Origin: Phycisphaerae bacterium
Lineage (GTDB): Bacteria > Chloroflexota > Anaerolineae > 4572-78 > J111
DNA length: 64,000 bases
NCBI GenBank assembly: GCA_028285035.1
Contig: JANQQF010000005.1
Coordinates: forward strand, 1 to 64,000
Reading direction: 5' to 3'
Shown one piece after another: positions 33,392 through 42,564 of this stretch. The notes under the pieces are model-generated. The model had not been told where the DNA came from. It saw nothing but the letters and a program-made list of their open reading frames with translations, and made no database searches. Each line of letters begins with the position of its first letter. The stretch's first letter is position 1. Both the position numbers and the translations under genes were made by a program.

Positions 33392-35062
33392 ATGTTTGAA
33401 TTAAAAGATTATCTTGCGCTACTCAGGCGTTGGTGGTGGTTTTTGTTATTATCAACCATTATCGCAGTCGGCGCGAGTTACTACTTTACCCGTCAACAGA
33501 CCCCTGTATATCGAGCGACAACCACGTTGATTGTCGGCCAATCGATTGATACAGTTAATTTGAACAGAAATGATTTGTATATTAGTACCCTGATCGCTCA
33601 AACTTATGTAGAGGTAGGTCGTCAACAACCCGTGATGCAGGCCACAGTCGAGTCGCTGGCTCTGTCGATAAGCTGGCAAGCACTACGTAATCAGGTTACT
33701 CTGGAACCCGTATCAAATACCCAACTTCTCCAAATTACGGCTCAGGCCGAGTCTTTGGCGCAAGCGAAAATCATCGCCGATGAAGTTGCCAATCAGTTAA
33801 TTCTGCTTAGTCCCACCTCACAACAAAATCAAGAGAATAGCGAGAATTATCAATTTGTTCAAACTCAGTTGGAACAACTCATCCCCAAAATTGAAGGGGG
33901 GCAAGCCCGTGTGGCTGAGTTAGAGGCACTGATGGCGGGTACACTCTCTGCCGAGCAGGTCGAGAATATCCAGGGTGAAATTAACACCTTGGAGAAATTG
34001 ATTGCTGACTGGGAAAATAAATATATTCAACTCTTGTCTTTTTCGGAAGAGCAACGTTCCCCCAACTATTTGGCTGTGACCGAACCCGCTCAGGGCAGCC
34101 CTGCCCCAATCAATACGCGAGCCAGAAATATTATGGTGTTGGCGGGCGCGGTCGGCCTAATGTTTGCGGCAGGCTTGGTGCTGCTAATTGAATATTTAGA
34201 CGATACGATCAAGTCAGGGGATGAACTAAGCAAACAGCTAGGGATTATGGCCCTCGGCAGTATTGCTCGCCTGAAAGGGCGGCAACCCCACGAGAGATTG
34301 ATTGCCTCTCTGAGTCCCTTTGACCCGATTGTGGAAGCCTATCGAATGGTGCGGAGTAATATTCGCTTCAAGACCATCGATAAGCCTGCGAAGTTGATTA
34401 TGGTGACCAGCTCCATTCCCGGTGAAGGTAAAAGTACAACGGCGGCGAATTTGGGGATTGTAATGGCCCAATCTGGAGTGAAGACCATTATCGTTGATGC
34501 CGATTTACGACGCCCAATGCAGCAATACATTTTTCAAGTACCAACGATGGGCGGATTAACCGAGTTGTTGGTGTCGCCGCAAATGTCATTAGTTGATCAA
34601 CTGAGCAATACACAGGTTGAAAATCTACAAATTTTACCCTGTGGCAGTTTACCGCCCAACCCCTCCGAATTACTTGAGACAGAGCGAATGGGGAATTTGA
34701 TAAAGCAACTCAAGGAGATGGCCGATGTCGTTATCTTCGATAGCCCGCCCGTATTAGCTGTAACCGATGCGCCGATTTTAGCCACGCGAATTGATGGGGT
34801 TATCCTGGTTACTGATGCGGGTAAAACTCGACGTGATGCGATTCAAAAATCATTAGACACGCTTTCGGAAGCGAAAGCCAATGTTTTGGGAGCAATTCTT
34901 AACCGAGTCAAAAAGAAAAAGGGTGGTTATTCGTATCAGTATCAAGGCTATTATGCGGCCAGCCGACCCCAAAAGCCAGCCCCCCTGATGAAGCCATCGC
35001 ATCAAGGCCAAGTTGTCAGTCCCCGTCAAGCGCCGCCTGTGCCCTCTCAAAAGGGATCGTGA
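33392..35062 (+). CDS. Wzz/BY-kinase fusion (capsule chain-length regulator and tyrosine kinase)
   Basis: A 556-residue protein. It has two membrane helices (about 17-36 and 248-268) bracketing a periplasmic Wzz-type coiled-coil domain. A cytoplasmic BY-kinase domain follows: SSIPGEGKSTTAANLG (Walker A), IIVDADLRRP (Walker A') and VVIFDSPPV (Walker B). The tail has a tyrosine cluster (YSYQYQGYY) for autophosphorylation. It controls chain length and export of polysaccharide. GAGGAG precedes the ATG. A close paralogue lies at 37118-38722. Confidence 0.92.
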   Translation: MFELKDYLALLRRWWWFLLLSTIIAVGASYYFTRQQTPVYRATTTLIVGQSIDTVNLNRNDLYISTLIAQTYVEVGRQQPVMQATVESLALSISWQALRNQVTLEPVSNTQLLQITAQAESLAQAKIIADEVANQLILLSPTSQQNQENSENYQFVQTQLEQLIPKIEGGQARVAELEALMAGTLSAEQVENIQGEINTLEKLIADWENKYIQLLSFSEEQRSPNYLAVTEPAQGSPAPINTRARNIMVLAGAVGLMFAAGLVLLIEYLDDTIKSGDELSKQLGIMALGSIARLKGRQPHERLIASLSPFDPIVEAYRMVRSNIRFKTIDKPAKLIMVTSSIPGEGKSTTAANLGIVMAQSGVKTIIVDADLRRPMQQYIFQVPTMGGLTELLVSPQMSLVDQLSNTQVENLQILPCGSLPPNPSELLETERMGNLIKQLKEMADVVIFDSPPVLAVTDAPILATRIDGVILVTDAGKTRRDAIQKSLDTLSEAKANVLGAILNRVKKKKGGYSYQYQGYYAASRPQKPAPLMKPSHQGQVVSPRQAPPVPSQKGS

Positions 35063-35129
35063 GGTTTCTATCTAAGGTAAGTCAGGTAGGTAGGTAGAAT
35101 GACTGAGATTTATCAATTAAGTCGGTAAT

Positions 35130-35178
35130 GTAGGGGTGCCCCTTGTGGGCACCCGAAACTGGCCACCCATGCCCCTAC
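35130..35178. repeat. Nested hairpin repeat (GTAGGGG...CCCCTAC)
   Basis: Outer arms GTAGGGG (35130-35136) and CCCCTAC (35172-35178) enclose an inner hairpin GGTGCCC/GGGCACC. It lies between the first BY-kinase and the ABC exporter. This sequence type (GTAGGGGTGCCCCTTGTGGG) is a common intergenic repeat in filamentous bacteria. Confidence 0.6.
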
Positions 35179-35268
35179 ACCTGCCCTTGATTTTCTGGTC
35201 AAATCCTATCATCATCCTTACTGAAACAAATTTTTGGTATTCAGGAATCTACCAAAATCCATCAATCT

Positions 35269-37131
35269 ATGACCAAATCGACCCAAACGCTAAAAGAAAA
35301 GCTTAAAGAACTCCTGGCTCAACTCCCCTACTTACCTCAGGCCCTTCGTTTGGTTTGGAATGTGGCCCGACCGTGGACGATTGCTTGGGGTATTTTGCTG
35401 GTGTTACAGGGGTTACTCCCCGTGGCAACCGTCTATTTGACTCAGGCTGTGGTTGATAATTTGGTGTTAGCAATGGAGGGAGGAGACAGTGACCAGCTAC
35501 GTTTTACCCTGTTGCTGGTGGTGGCGGCGGCTGGGGTGTTGCTTTTGACGCAAGTCTTACAGAGTCTGACAACTTGGGTGCGAATGGCTCAGGGAGAGTT
35601 AGTGCGGGATAATTTGAGTGGACTGATCCACGAACAGGCGGCTTCGTTGGACTTGACTTTTTACGAGCGGCCTAACTATTACGATCAACTCCATCGGGCC
35701 AGAGTAGATGCCATTAGTCGTCCAGTCACGTTGCTGGAAAATATGGGGAGTCTCTTTCAAAATAGTTTGACCTTAATCGCGATGGCGGGGGTGTTGCTGC
35801 CCTTTGGCTGGTGGGTGCCGCTGGTTCTGTTTGCCAGTACCCTGCCTGCTTTTTTGATTGTTCTGCGTTTCACTATTCGCCAAAATGAGTGGCGACTGCG
35901 GAGAACGACAGATAACCGTCGCGCTCGATATTACGATGTCTTGCTCACCGACCGCGACAGCGCGGCGGAGATGCGCCTGTTTGACCTCAGTGATCATTTT
36001 CGAACGAGCTATCAAACCTTACAACGGCGGCTACGCAAAGAGCGGCTGGATTTAACCCGTGATCAGGCCATCGCTGAATTGGGGGCCTCGGTCTTAGCCC
36101 TGTTGATGACAGGAGGACTCACTTTGTGGGTGATGTGGCGGGTTAGTTTAGGGGAATTTACTTTGGGGCAGTTAGCTTTGTTTTATCAAGCCTTTCAACA
36201 AGGGCAACGGTTGATGCGAACCTTATTGAGTAGTGTCGGTCAGATTTATGGCAACCTGCTCTTTTTGGAAAATCTGTTTGAGTTTCTAAAGCTCAAACCT
36301 GAAGTCGTTGACCCAGTTGACCCCCAACCTTTGCCCATCCCACTCCGGGAGGGGATACAGTTTGAGTCGATCTCCTTTGGGTATCCAGACACCGAACGTC
36401 AAGCCTTGACTGACTTCACCTTAGCCATTCCGGCGGGACAGATTGTGGCCTTGGTCGGGGCGAATGGGGCAGGTAAAAGCACCTTGATTAAGTTGTTGTG
36501 TCGCTTCTATGATCCTACCAAAGGGACCATTACCCTGGATGGTGTTGATTTACAGAATGTTTCCTTAAATGCGTTACGCCGCCAAATCACCGTTCTATTT
36601 CAAGACCCTGTACAATATCGTGATACCGCTGCCCAAAATATTGCCCTAAGTGATTTGGCTGCCAAGCCCGACGCAGTCGCTATTGAGGCGGCGGCCCAAG
36701 CGGCAGGAGCTGGTGTGCCCATTCAAAAGCTGCCGCAAGGGTATCAGTCTGTTCTGGGCAAATGGTTTGGGGGTACTGAATTGAGTGGGGGCGAGTGGCA
36801 ACGGGTGGCTTTAGCCCGGGCCTTTTTACGCGATGCCTCCATCATCATTCTTGATGAGCCGACCAGCGCGATGGACTCCTGGGCTGAGGCTGATTGGCTG
36901 GCTCGCTTTCGGACTCTAGTCGCTGGGCAAACTGCCATTATGATTACCCATCGTTTTACTACTGCAATGCAAGCTGACATCATCCACGTCATGGATGCAG
37001 GCCGGATTATCGAGACTGGTACCCACACCGAATTGATGGCCCTCGATGGTCGCTACGCCGAGTCGTGGCGGGCGCAGGTCCGACAGCGGGTGGGGCAGGT
37101 TGAGGGTGAGAAATCTTATGGAACAACTTAA
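35269..37131 (+). CDS. ABC exporter, fused membrane and ATPase domains
   Basis: A 620-residue half-transporter. The N-terminal membrane domain has about six helices (first near 40-60). The C-terminal nucleotide-binding domain has Walker A GANGAGKSTLIKL, signature LSGGEWQRVALARAF, Walker B IIILDEPTSAMD and the switch His in MITHR. The MsbA/exporter architecture suits lipid, glycan or peptide export. It lies between two BY-kinase paralogues and overlaps the second by 14 bases, so a polysaccharide role is most likely. No peptidase C39 domain is present. Confidence 0.9.
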   Translation: MTKSTQTLKEKLKELLAQLPYLPQALRLVWNVARPWTIAWGILLVLQGLLPVATVYLTQAVVDNLVLAMEGGDSDQLRFTLLLVVAAAGVLLLTQVLQSLTTWVRMAQGELVRDNLSGLIHEQAASLDLTFYERPNYYDQLHRARVDAISRPVTLLENMGSLFQNSLTLIAMAGVLLPFGWWVPLVLFASTLPAFLIVLRFTIRQNEWRLRRTTDNRRARYYDVLLTDRDSAAEMRLFDLSDHFRTSYQTLQRRLRKERLDLTRDQAIAELGASVLALLMTGGLTLWVMWRVSLGEFTLGQLALFYQAFQQGQRLMRTLLSSVGQIYGNLLFLENLFEFLKLKPEVVDPVDPQPLPIPLREGIQFESISFGYPDTERQALTDFTLAIPAGQIVALVGANGAGKSTLIKLLCRFYDPTKGTITLDGVDLQNVSLNALRRQITVLFQDPVQYRDTAAQNIALSDLAAKPDAVAIEAAAQAAGAGVPIQKLPQGYQSVLGKWFGGTELSGGEWQRVALARAFLRDASIIILDEPTSAMDSWAEADWLARFRTLVAGQTAIMITHRFTTAMQADIIHVMDAGRIIETGTHTELMALDGRYAESWRAQVRQRVGQVEGEKSYGTT

Positions 37132-38722
37132 AGATTATCTAACCATATTAGGGCGTTGGTGGTGGTTGCTTTTCCTATCGGTGGTGTTGGCTGTTGGCGT
37201 CACCTTTATTACTCGGCCCCAACCCAGACCAAGCTACATTGCAACCGCGACGCTGATGGTTGGTCAATTCGCTGATACGACTGATCTGCGCAATCGTTGG
37301 AATGTAGAAACCAGTGTGCTTATTGCCGATACATATGCCCAAATTGGTCTACAGGAACCTGTGTTACAGGCCGTGGTTGATCACCTCGATTTAAAGATGG
37401 GCTGGCGCGCCTTACGGTCTCGAGTCACCCTAATTCCTGTCCGTGAGACACAACTGCTTCGGGTGCGAGTTCGATCCCCCTCCGTGCAAGAGGCTGAGAC
37501 CATTGCCAATGCCGTGGCTGAACAATTGAGTAAGCAAACATCAACCTATCGCGATGATGGTCAAGATGTTGAAAACGTTGAGTTTATTCGACAGCAAATG
37601 TCGTGGCTATCCCCGCAAATTGAAGCGGGGCAAACTCAACTCAGCAAACTGGAAAATCAGTTACAGGGTACATTGTTGGCTGCACAAGTGCGCTTGATTG
37701 AAGCCGAGATTGATGTTTTGGAGAGTGACATTGGCCGCTGGGAGGGGCGTTACAGACGGTTGCAACGTTTTTCAGATGAACAAGTTCGTCCTAATCAACT
37801 TACAATTATCGAGCCGGCTAGCGCTGAACCTGTCGTACATCGCACCCGCACCGGCTATAATATGATTATTGCCGGGATGGCTAGCTTGATATTAACAATG
37901 GGGCTTATTGTTTTAACAGAATACCTGGACGATACCGTTAAATCGGAGCAGAACTTTACTCAAAAGACAGACATCACGGTTTTGGGGAGCATTGGACGGC
38001 TGGGTGGGAAACAGCCCCATCAAAAGTTAGTCACAGCGCTTGATCCATTTGATCCCATTGCTGAGGCTTATCGCAAGGTTCGGAGCAATATTAAGTTCAA
38101 GACCGTTGACCAACCCGCAAAATTAATCTTAGTGACAAGTTCTGTGCCAGGTGAAGGGAAAAGTACCACCGTTGCCAACTTGGGGATAACCTTCGCCCAG
38201 GCGGGTCTCAAAACGATTATCGTTGATGCTGATATGCGCCGCCCAGTACAGCAGTATCTTTTTCAGACTACTCCTTTGGGGGGCTTGACCGAGCTGTTGC
38301 TCAATTCCCAAGCGACTGTGGCTGATTACCTTTGCCCTACCACTGTTGAGAATCTACAGCTTTTGTCGTGCGGTCAAATACCGCCAAATCCTGCTGAATT
38401 ATTGGAAACAGCCCGGATGGTGGACCTTATTCACCAACTGAATACACAGGCTGATGTGGTGCTCTTCGATACTCCGCCTGCCTTGGTGGTCACTGACGCG
38501 GCGGTGCTGGCGGCGCAGGTTAAAAACACTATTCTGGTGGTGGATGCTCAGCAGACGGGGTATGGGACAGTCCAGGCCTCGCACAATATCCTACAAGAGG
38601 CTCAGGCTACAATTTTAGGTGGCGTTCTCAATCGGGTTAACCTCCGCAAGGAACGTGGCTATCATCAGTATCAGGGGTATTATGCGGCCCCGCAGTCGCG
38701 GAAATCCAAGATTAGGGTTTAG
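37118..38722 (+). CDS. Second Wzz/BY-kinase paralogue
   Basis: A 535-residue protein from the Met of MEQLKDYL, which aligns with MFELKDYL of the first copy; the longer reading would overlap the ABC gene by 86 bases rather than 14. It has the same layout: helix at about 16-34, Wzz coiled coil, second helix, SSVPGEGKSTTVANLG, IIVDADMRRP, DVVLFDTPPA and a C-terminal YHQYQGYY cluster. High similarity indicates duplication. Two kinases with one exporter suggest paired control of polysaccharide assembly. Confidence 0.92.
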   Translation: MEQLKDYLTILGRWWWLLFLSVVLAVGVTFITRPQPRPSYIATATLMVGQFADTTDLRNRWNVETSVLIADTYAQIGLQEPVLQAVVDHLDLKMGWRALRSRVTLIPVRETQLLRVRVRSPSVQEAETIANAVAEQLSKQTSTYRDDGQDVENVEFIRQQMSWLSPQIEAGQTQLSKLENQLQGTLLAAQVRLIEAEIDVLESDIGRWEGRYRRLQRFSDEQVRPNQLTIIEPASAEPVVHRTRTGYNMIIAGMASLILTMGLIVLTEYLDDTVKSEQNFTQKTDITVLGSIGRLGGKQPHQKLVTALDPFDPIAEAYRKVRSNIKFKTVDQPAKLILVTSSVPGEGKSTTVANLGITFAQAGLKTIIVDADMRRPVQQYLFQTTPLGGLTELLLNSQATVADYLCPTTVENLQLLSCGQIPPNPAELLETARMVDLIHQLNTQADVVLFDTPPALVVTDAAVLAAQVKNTILVVDAQQTGYGTVQASHNILQEAQATILGGVLNRVNLRKERGYHQYQGYYAAPQSRKSKIRV

Positions 38723-38763
38723 TCAGTGGCCCCGTGCGCTCAAAACTGGGCAATGTCTGTAGT

Positions 38764-38840
38764 CTCCCCCCTCAGTCCCCTAAAGGGGTAAGGGCTTTCA
38801 CGGAAAGCTTCTGACTCCCCCCTTTGGGGGCTAAGGGAGT
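38764..38840 (+). repeat. Interspersed repeat family A, copy 2
   Basis: CTCCCCCCTCAGTCCCC...GGGCTTTC...GAAAGCTT...ACTCCCC...GGGGGCTAAGGGAG matches 30704-30781 in order, spacing and most bases. It opens the 0.7-kb gene-free stretch 38723-39425, which otherwise shows only AT-rich sequence and the hairpin at 39214. Confidence 0.75.
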
Positions 38841-39213
38841 TGAATTCCAACCAAAAAATAAATCATCAAACTCTTAACGTTGACAACATTGACCGTTGAC
38901 AGGGTCCCCCTTCCCCGCCGGAGTTAAGTTTCTTTAAAATGATACCCTAAATTTAAAGACAAACGTCCACCCAATCAGATTTTATTTATGTCTAAAGCAT
39001 TACTTTAATTTGTTGTGAAACATAGACAGCAATCAGACATTATGGTGCTCTTATCCAGATCTTGCGATTCATTTTATGATCCTTTCGTCCTTTGGCGGGG
39101 GGTGGTTAAAGTTCAATGTTACTGAAAGGTGTGAATTTTAATGATATCTTTATATGTGTATTACTAAGATAAAATAATTTTAAGAAAGAGTCAAATAGAG
39201 GAATGAATGTTAT

Positions 39214-39249
39214 GAGTTAGGAATCCGAAAGTGCATTTTCGGATTCCTT
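39214..39249. repeat. Hairpin repeat family B, copy 1
   Basis: GGAATCCGAAA/TTTCGGATTCC forms a strong hairpin with a short loop (GTGCA) and is followed by TTGTTT. It is preceded by GAGTTA. The same module (GGAAGCCG...CGGCTTCC flanked by TAACTC in the opposite orientation) occurs at 57467-57501. It could stop transcription. Confidence 0.65.
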
Positions 39250-39425
39250 GTTTCATTACCTTGCTGATGGCAGCCAAAGCTCGTGATAGTTCCTGTGAAT
39301 ATAGAATTGTATGGTAGGTTGCGCCTGATCTTTGTTTAGCCCCTACCACTCGGGTTGACCGGACAACAGGCAGGAAAACATCCTGTGCTACATTCCCCTT
39401 CACGCTATCGAAGCAGGCGTCTACT

Positions 39426-39817
39426 CTACTCTTCCGGCAAATACCCAAACCGGCGCATCACCGCTTGGTAATCCCCAACCAACTGGGCGACCAATGCCTC
39501 GGCAACGCCTCTTTCCAACCTCCCGACTGGCCTTTGCGCAAAAAGGATTCGGCTCGACGGGGCGTGCCCTGATAGCCGTGGGTGGTTTTCTGGGCTTTGA
39601 CCCGATCAAAACTGGAGAAATCGACGGCTTTGGCGATACGGGCGGGGTCGTCGTCTAAGCCACAAAAGCGGATGACCTCGGTAAAGGTGGCGATGGGGTC
39701 GGTTTGTAAATCCTCATAACGGACGATGAGGACCCGCAAATCCGGCTCATCAACCCAACTGGTCACATGCTGACTCCAAAATATTATAAATGTCTGTGTT
39801 TCTTTCTGCCCGTGAGT
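39426..39817 (-). pseudogene. Sulfotransferase remnant (truncated and frameshifted)
   Basis: The C-terminal third of a Sulfotransfer_1-type enzyme. One frame reads FWSQHVTSWVDE then LRVLIVRYEDLQTDPIATF and RKGQSGGWKEAL. The end of the family pattern (AEALVAQLVGDYQAVMRRFG, then YLPEE and a stop at 39426) continues in another frame, so one frameshift separates them near 39500. Upstream, an in-frame stop near 39820 removes the N-terminal PAPS-binding P-loop half. It is therefore dead in two ways. It is unrelated in sequence to the intact sulfotransferase-like gene at 50110. Confidence 0.8.
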
Positions 39818-40040
39818 CAGTCATATGTAAAATCGATAACGGTGATGGCATAATGTCGGAAATTCGACAATGTGACGCTTTTCAATGAAATTTGTGACGT
39901 TTTTTAAACGCATTTGTGACGCTTTGCTGGTAAGATGGTGATGAATGTCACCCGGCACTGGGGCCGTACAGTTACAAATAGGTATAGCTGACGAAAGAAC
40001 GGCAACGAATTTCACGAATTGACACCTAAGAAGCTAGCTG

Positions 40041-40107
40041 GTTTGTGTTATATCCGAATGAAGTAATCAGGTATCTATTGACCGGGGACAATGAACAGCG
40101 GATTCCG
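40041..40107 (+). repeat. Interspersed repeat family C, copy 1
   Basis: GTTTGTGTTATATCCGAATGAAG...GGTATCTATTGA...GGATTCCG. It matches the repeats at 58437-58496 and 63933-64000 (CCCGAATG...CGGG(T/C)ATCCA...GGATTCC). It lies in the gene-free stretch 39818-40342, which has no other recognisable feature. Confidence 0.7.
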
Positions 40108-40342
40108 ACCAGAAGTAGAATCTGTTCGGGAATGTTATAACACGATTGTTACTTAATTTAAGATCTGCTTGATTTTTCAACAGCCCTAAAAAATTTTAAA
40201 TCGATGGTTGAACTAATTTAAAAGATGGTGTATGATGGGTTTGGTATCTTTGATGAATTATTTCTAAGTAAATGTCATCAAACCCTTCACCCCACCAATT
40301 ATCTAAGTCTTACCAAAAATTTACTTCATAAGAAATCATATT

Positions 40343-40849
40343 GTGAAACATAACACAGCACGACGCTTGAAGATCACAGATATTTCACTACGCCCAATTG
40401 AGGATGCAGATATCCCCTTCCTCTTTCAGGTGTATGCTAGTACGCGCGCCGATGAGATGGCAATGGTGCCTTGGAATGATGAAGAAAAGCATCAATTTTT
40501 AGCGATGCAATTCCATGCGCAACATACCTACTACATCGAAAACTACACCAAAGCCACGTTTGATGTTATCCTCTGGAAAAATGAGCCGGTTGGTCGTTTG
40601 TATGTTGAAGAGTGGCCTACCGAATTGCGGATTATTGATATTGCCCTCCTGCCTCAATATCGTAATCAGGGTATTGGCTCATACTTCCTCAAAAAACTTA
40701 TGAAGCGGGCTCAGGCTGCCAAAAAAGGCCTCTCAATTCACGTTGAACAAAATAATCCAGCTATGCAGTTGTACAAACGCCTAAAATTCAAGAAGGTTGG
40801 TGAACACGGCGTGTATGACTTGATGGAATGGAATATTACAAACTCTTAA
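40343..40849 (+). CDS. GNAT-family N-acetyltransferase
   Basis: A 168-residue acetyltransferase with a GTG start. The acetyl-CoA-binding segment is clear (LRIIDIALLPQYRNQGIGSYFLKKLMKRAQ, with the Q/RxxGxG/A loop). Later GNAT strands follow (LSIHVEQNNPAMQLYKRLKFKKVGEHGVYDLMEW). It lies 7 bases upstream of the DUF6916 gene and heads the tail-collar cluster, so it may modify one of those proteins. The acceptor is unknown. Confidence 0.88.
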   Translation: MKHNTARRLKITDISLRPIEDADIPFLFQVYASTRADEMAMVPWNDEEKHQFLAMQFHAQHTYYIENYTKATFDVILWKNEPVGRLYVEEWPTELRIIDIALLPQYRNQGIGSYFLKKLMKRAQAAKKGLSIHVEQNNPAMQLYKRLKFKKVGEHGVYDLMEWNITNS

Positions 40850-40856
40850 AGCAAAG

Positions 40857-41195
40857 GTGAATCCATTTATGTTAGATAGCGTCACTATCGAAACATTTCA
40901 ACCTCATCTTAACGAGGTATTTAAGCTATCTGTTGATGATGATACTTCAATCGATCTTGATTTGGTTGAGGTTGAAGCTATGCGTGAACAAAAGCGACCA
41001 TCATTTGGTCAACAGGTAGTAGACCCCCCGTCTAGAAAACCATTCACTTTGGTCTTTCGCGGCCCCCTCACCACACGCTTGGTCCAGCGAATGTACCGAA
41101 TGAGCCACCCAACCTTGGGCGACTTTGAGCATATGTTTCTGGTGCCGATTGCAGAGGATAGTGCCGGGTTATATTATGAGGCGGTTTTTACCTGA
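40857..41195 (+). CDS. DUF6916-like domain protein
   Basis: A 112-residue protein. The order 'TIETFQPHLNEVFKL ... FTLVFRGPLTTRLVQRMYRMSHPTLGDFEHMFLVPI ... YYEAVFT' fits DUF6916, a small domain that usually lies beside tail-collar (microcystin-dependent-protein-like) genes. The start could also be the Met five residues later. It probably forms part of the assembly or export of the following proteins. Function unproven. Confidence 0.75.
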   Translation: MNPFMLDSVTIETFQPHLNEVFKLSVDDDTSIDLDLVEVEAMREQKRPSFGQQVVDPPSRKPFTLVFRGPLTTRLVQRMYRMSHPTLGDFEHMFLVPIAEDSAGLYYEAVFT

Positions 41196-41208
41196 TTAGT
41201 CTAAGATG

Positions 41209-41330
41209 CTACCTACCCAGACCTTTAGGGTTTAGAGCTAATTTTGGCGAGGTGTGGTGCTTGTATTCTAACCTTAAGCCAAGAAAAGGCTCATTTAAAG
41301 ACCCTAAAGGTCTTCGTTGTCTAAGGTAGT
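41209..41330. repeat. Imperfect inverted repeat before the tail-collar genes
   Basis: GACCTTTAGGGT (41220-41231) pairs with ACCCTAAAGGTC (41301-41312), with further pairing of CTACCT and AGGTAG outside. It lies in the 303-base gap after the DUF6916 gene and may attenuate or terminate transcription between it and the three collar genes. The remainder of the gap shows nothing further. Confidence 0.6.
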
Positions 41331-41498
41331 ATCCTGAGTTAATTAGTGTACGGTAGCTGTATTTATAGGAAGATTAGCAAATAAAGGGCTCGTCTTGAGA
41401 GGAGGTGATCCGCGACGTTCACTGTGGTAGTGGGATTGATCGAAATCCGTTGTTGATATAAAAAGGTAGTTGATAAACTATGTCAAAGGAGTAAGATT

Positions 41499-42023
41499 AT
41501 GTCAGAACCTTTCTTGGGCGAAATCCAAATGATTGGCTTTAACTTTGCCCCCCGGGGCTGGGCCTTCTGTGATGGACAAATTCTGCCCATTAATCAAAAT
41601 CAATCGCTGTACTCCCTGTTAGGCACCACCTATGGTGGGGATGGCCGGACTAGCTTTGCCTTACCCGATTTACGTTCTCGAACGCCCCTACACCGAGGCG
41701 ATGGAAACACATTGGGGAGGAAAAGTGGGGTGGAAACGGTCACCTTGACGGCAGCTGAAATGGCCGCCCATACCCACACTGTCAAAGGCGAAGACAAAGT
41801 GGGAGATACGAGTGACCCGACCAATCATGTCGTAGCTGAGGCACCTGCCCCTGGTGGCGGTCCTATTACTATCTATCACACTTATGATGTAGCAACTAGG
41901 GTCGCAATGCATACTGGGACCATCACCAATGCAGGTGGTGGGCAACCCCACGATAATATGCAACCATTTTTAACTATCAACTTTATCATTGCCCTGCGAG
42001 GGCTGTTCCCCTCACGAAATTAA
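41499..42023 (+). CDS. Phage tail collar domain protein 1 (MdpB-like)
   Basis: A 174-residue protein with a collar domain near the N-terminus: FLGEIQMIGFNFAPRGWAFCDG, then LYSLLGTTYGGDGRTSFALPDLRSRTPLHRG. The C-terminus ends in PHDNMQPFLTINFIIALRGLFPSRN, the standard family ending. 'Microcystin-dependent protein' homologues have this layout and are found in phage tails and in free-standing bacterial cassettes. It is first of three tandem paralogues. Confidence 0.9.
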   Translation: MSEPFLGEIQMIGFNFAPRGWAFCDGQILPINQNQSLYSLLGTTYGGDGRTSFALPDLRSRTPLHRGDGNTLGRKSGVETVTLTAAEMAAHTHTVKGEDKVGDTSDPTNHVVAEAPAPGGGPITIYHTYDVATRVAMHTGTITNAGGGQPHDNMQPFLTINFIIALRGLFPSRN

Positions 42024-42035
42024 GGAGAGATCATC

Positions 42036-42551
42036 ATGGCTGAACCATTTGTTGGTCAAATTAAAATATTTGCAGGTAACTTTGCCCCCCGAGGCTGGGC
42101 TTTTTGTGATGGGCAGCTCTTGGCTGTCTCCCAGAATGACGCCCTGTTCTCCCTGTTGGGGACCATTTATGGCGGGGATGGCCGAACGACGTTTGGCCTG
42201 CCCGATTTACGAGGTCGTATCCCACTGCACGCTGGACAAGGGCCAGGACTTAGTAATCGGCGGTTGGGTAGTAAAGGGGGCAGTGAGAACGAAACCCTAA
42301 CATATAACCAGCTTCCCTCCCATACCCACGATTTTCAGGCCAACTCAGTTGCTGGAACTAACGTTGACCCCGCAGGACACGTGTTTGCCCAAGCGCCAAT
42401 CCCCGTTTATGATGCAAGTGCTCCTAATGTATCGTTAAACGATGTCTCAATTGATAATACTGGCGGTAGTCAACCTCACACCAATTTAATGCCAACCCTC
42501 TGTGTCAATTTTATCGTGGCTTTGTTTGGCATCTACCCATCGCGTAATTAA
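42036..42551 (+). CDS. Phage tail collar domain protein 2 (MdpB-like)
   Basis: A 171-residue paralogue of its neighbours: FVGQIKIFAGNFAPRGWAFC, GGDGRTTFGLPDLRGRIPLHAG and the C-terminal LMPTLCVNFIVALFGIYPSR. AAGGAGAG lies upstream of the ATG. Differences concentrate in the middle variable region. Tandem collar genes suggest a hetero-oligomeric surface or tail-like structure. Confidence 0.9.
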   Translation: MAEPFVGQIKIFAGNFAPRGWAFCDGQLLAVSQNDALFSLLGTIYGGDGRTTFGLPDLRGRIPLHAGQGPGLSNRRLGSKGGSENETLTYNQLPSHTHDFQANSVAGTNVDPAGHVFAQAPIPVYDASAPNVSLNDVSIDNTGGSQPHTNLMPTLCVNFIVALFGIYPSRN

Positions 42552-42564
42552 AGGAGAAGAAATA

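Noticed and set aside
35269..37131. Peptide exporter serving the lasso cluster
   Set aside because: Overlaps a BY-kinase gene and lies 18 kb from the B1 gene, so polysaccharide export is more likely; not excluded.
39191..39448. 85-residue minus-strand frame overlapping the sulfotransferase remnant
   Set aside because: No ribosome site, runs through a hairpin repeat and overlaps the remnant's true C-terminal frame; no protein-like pattern.
41395..41412. GAGGAGGTGATCCGC resembles the reverse complement of a 16S rRNA 3' end
   Set aside because: Only about a dozen bases match and no other rRNA sequence is nearby; a Shine-Dalgarno-like coincidence.
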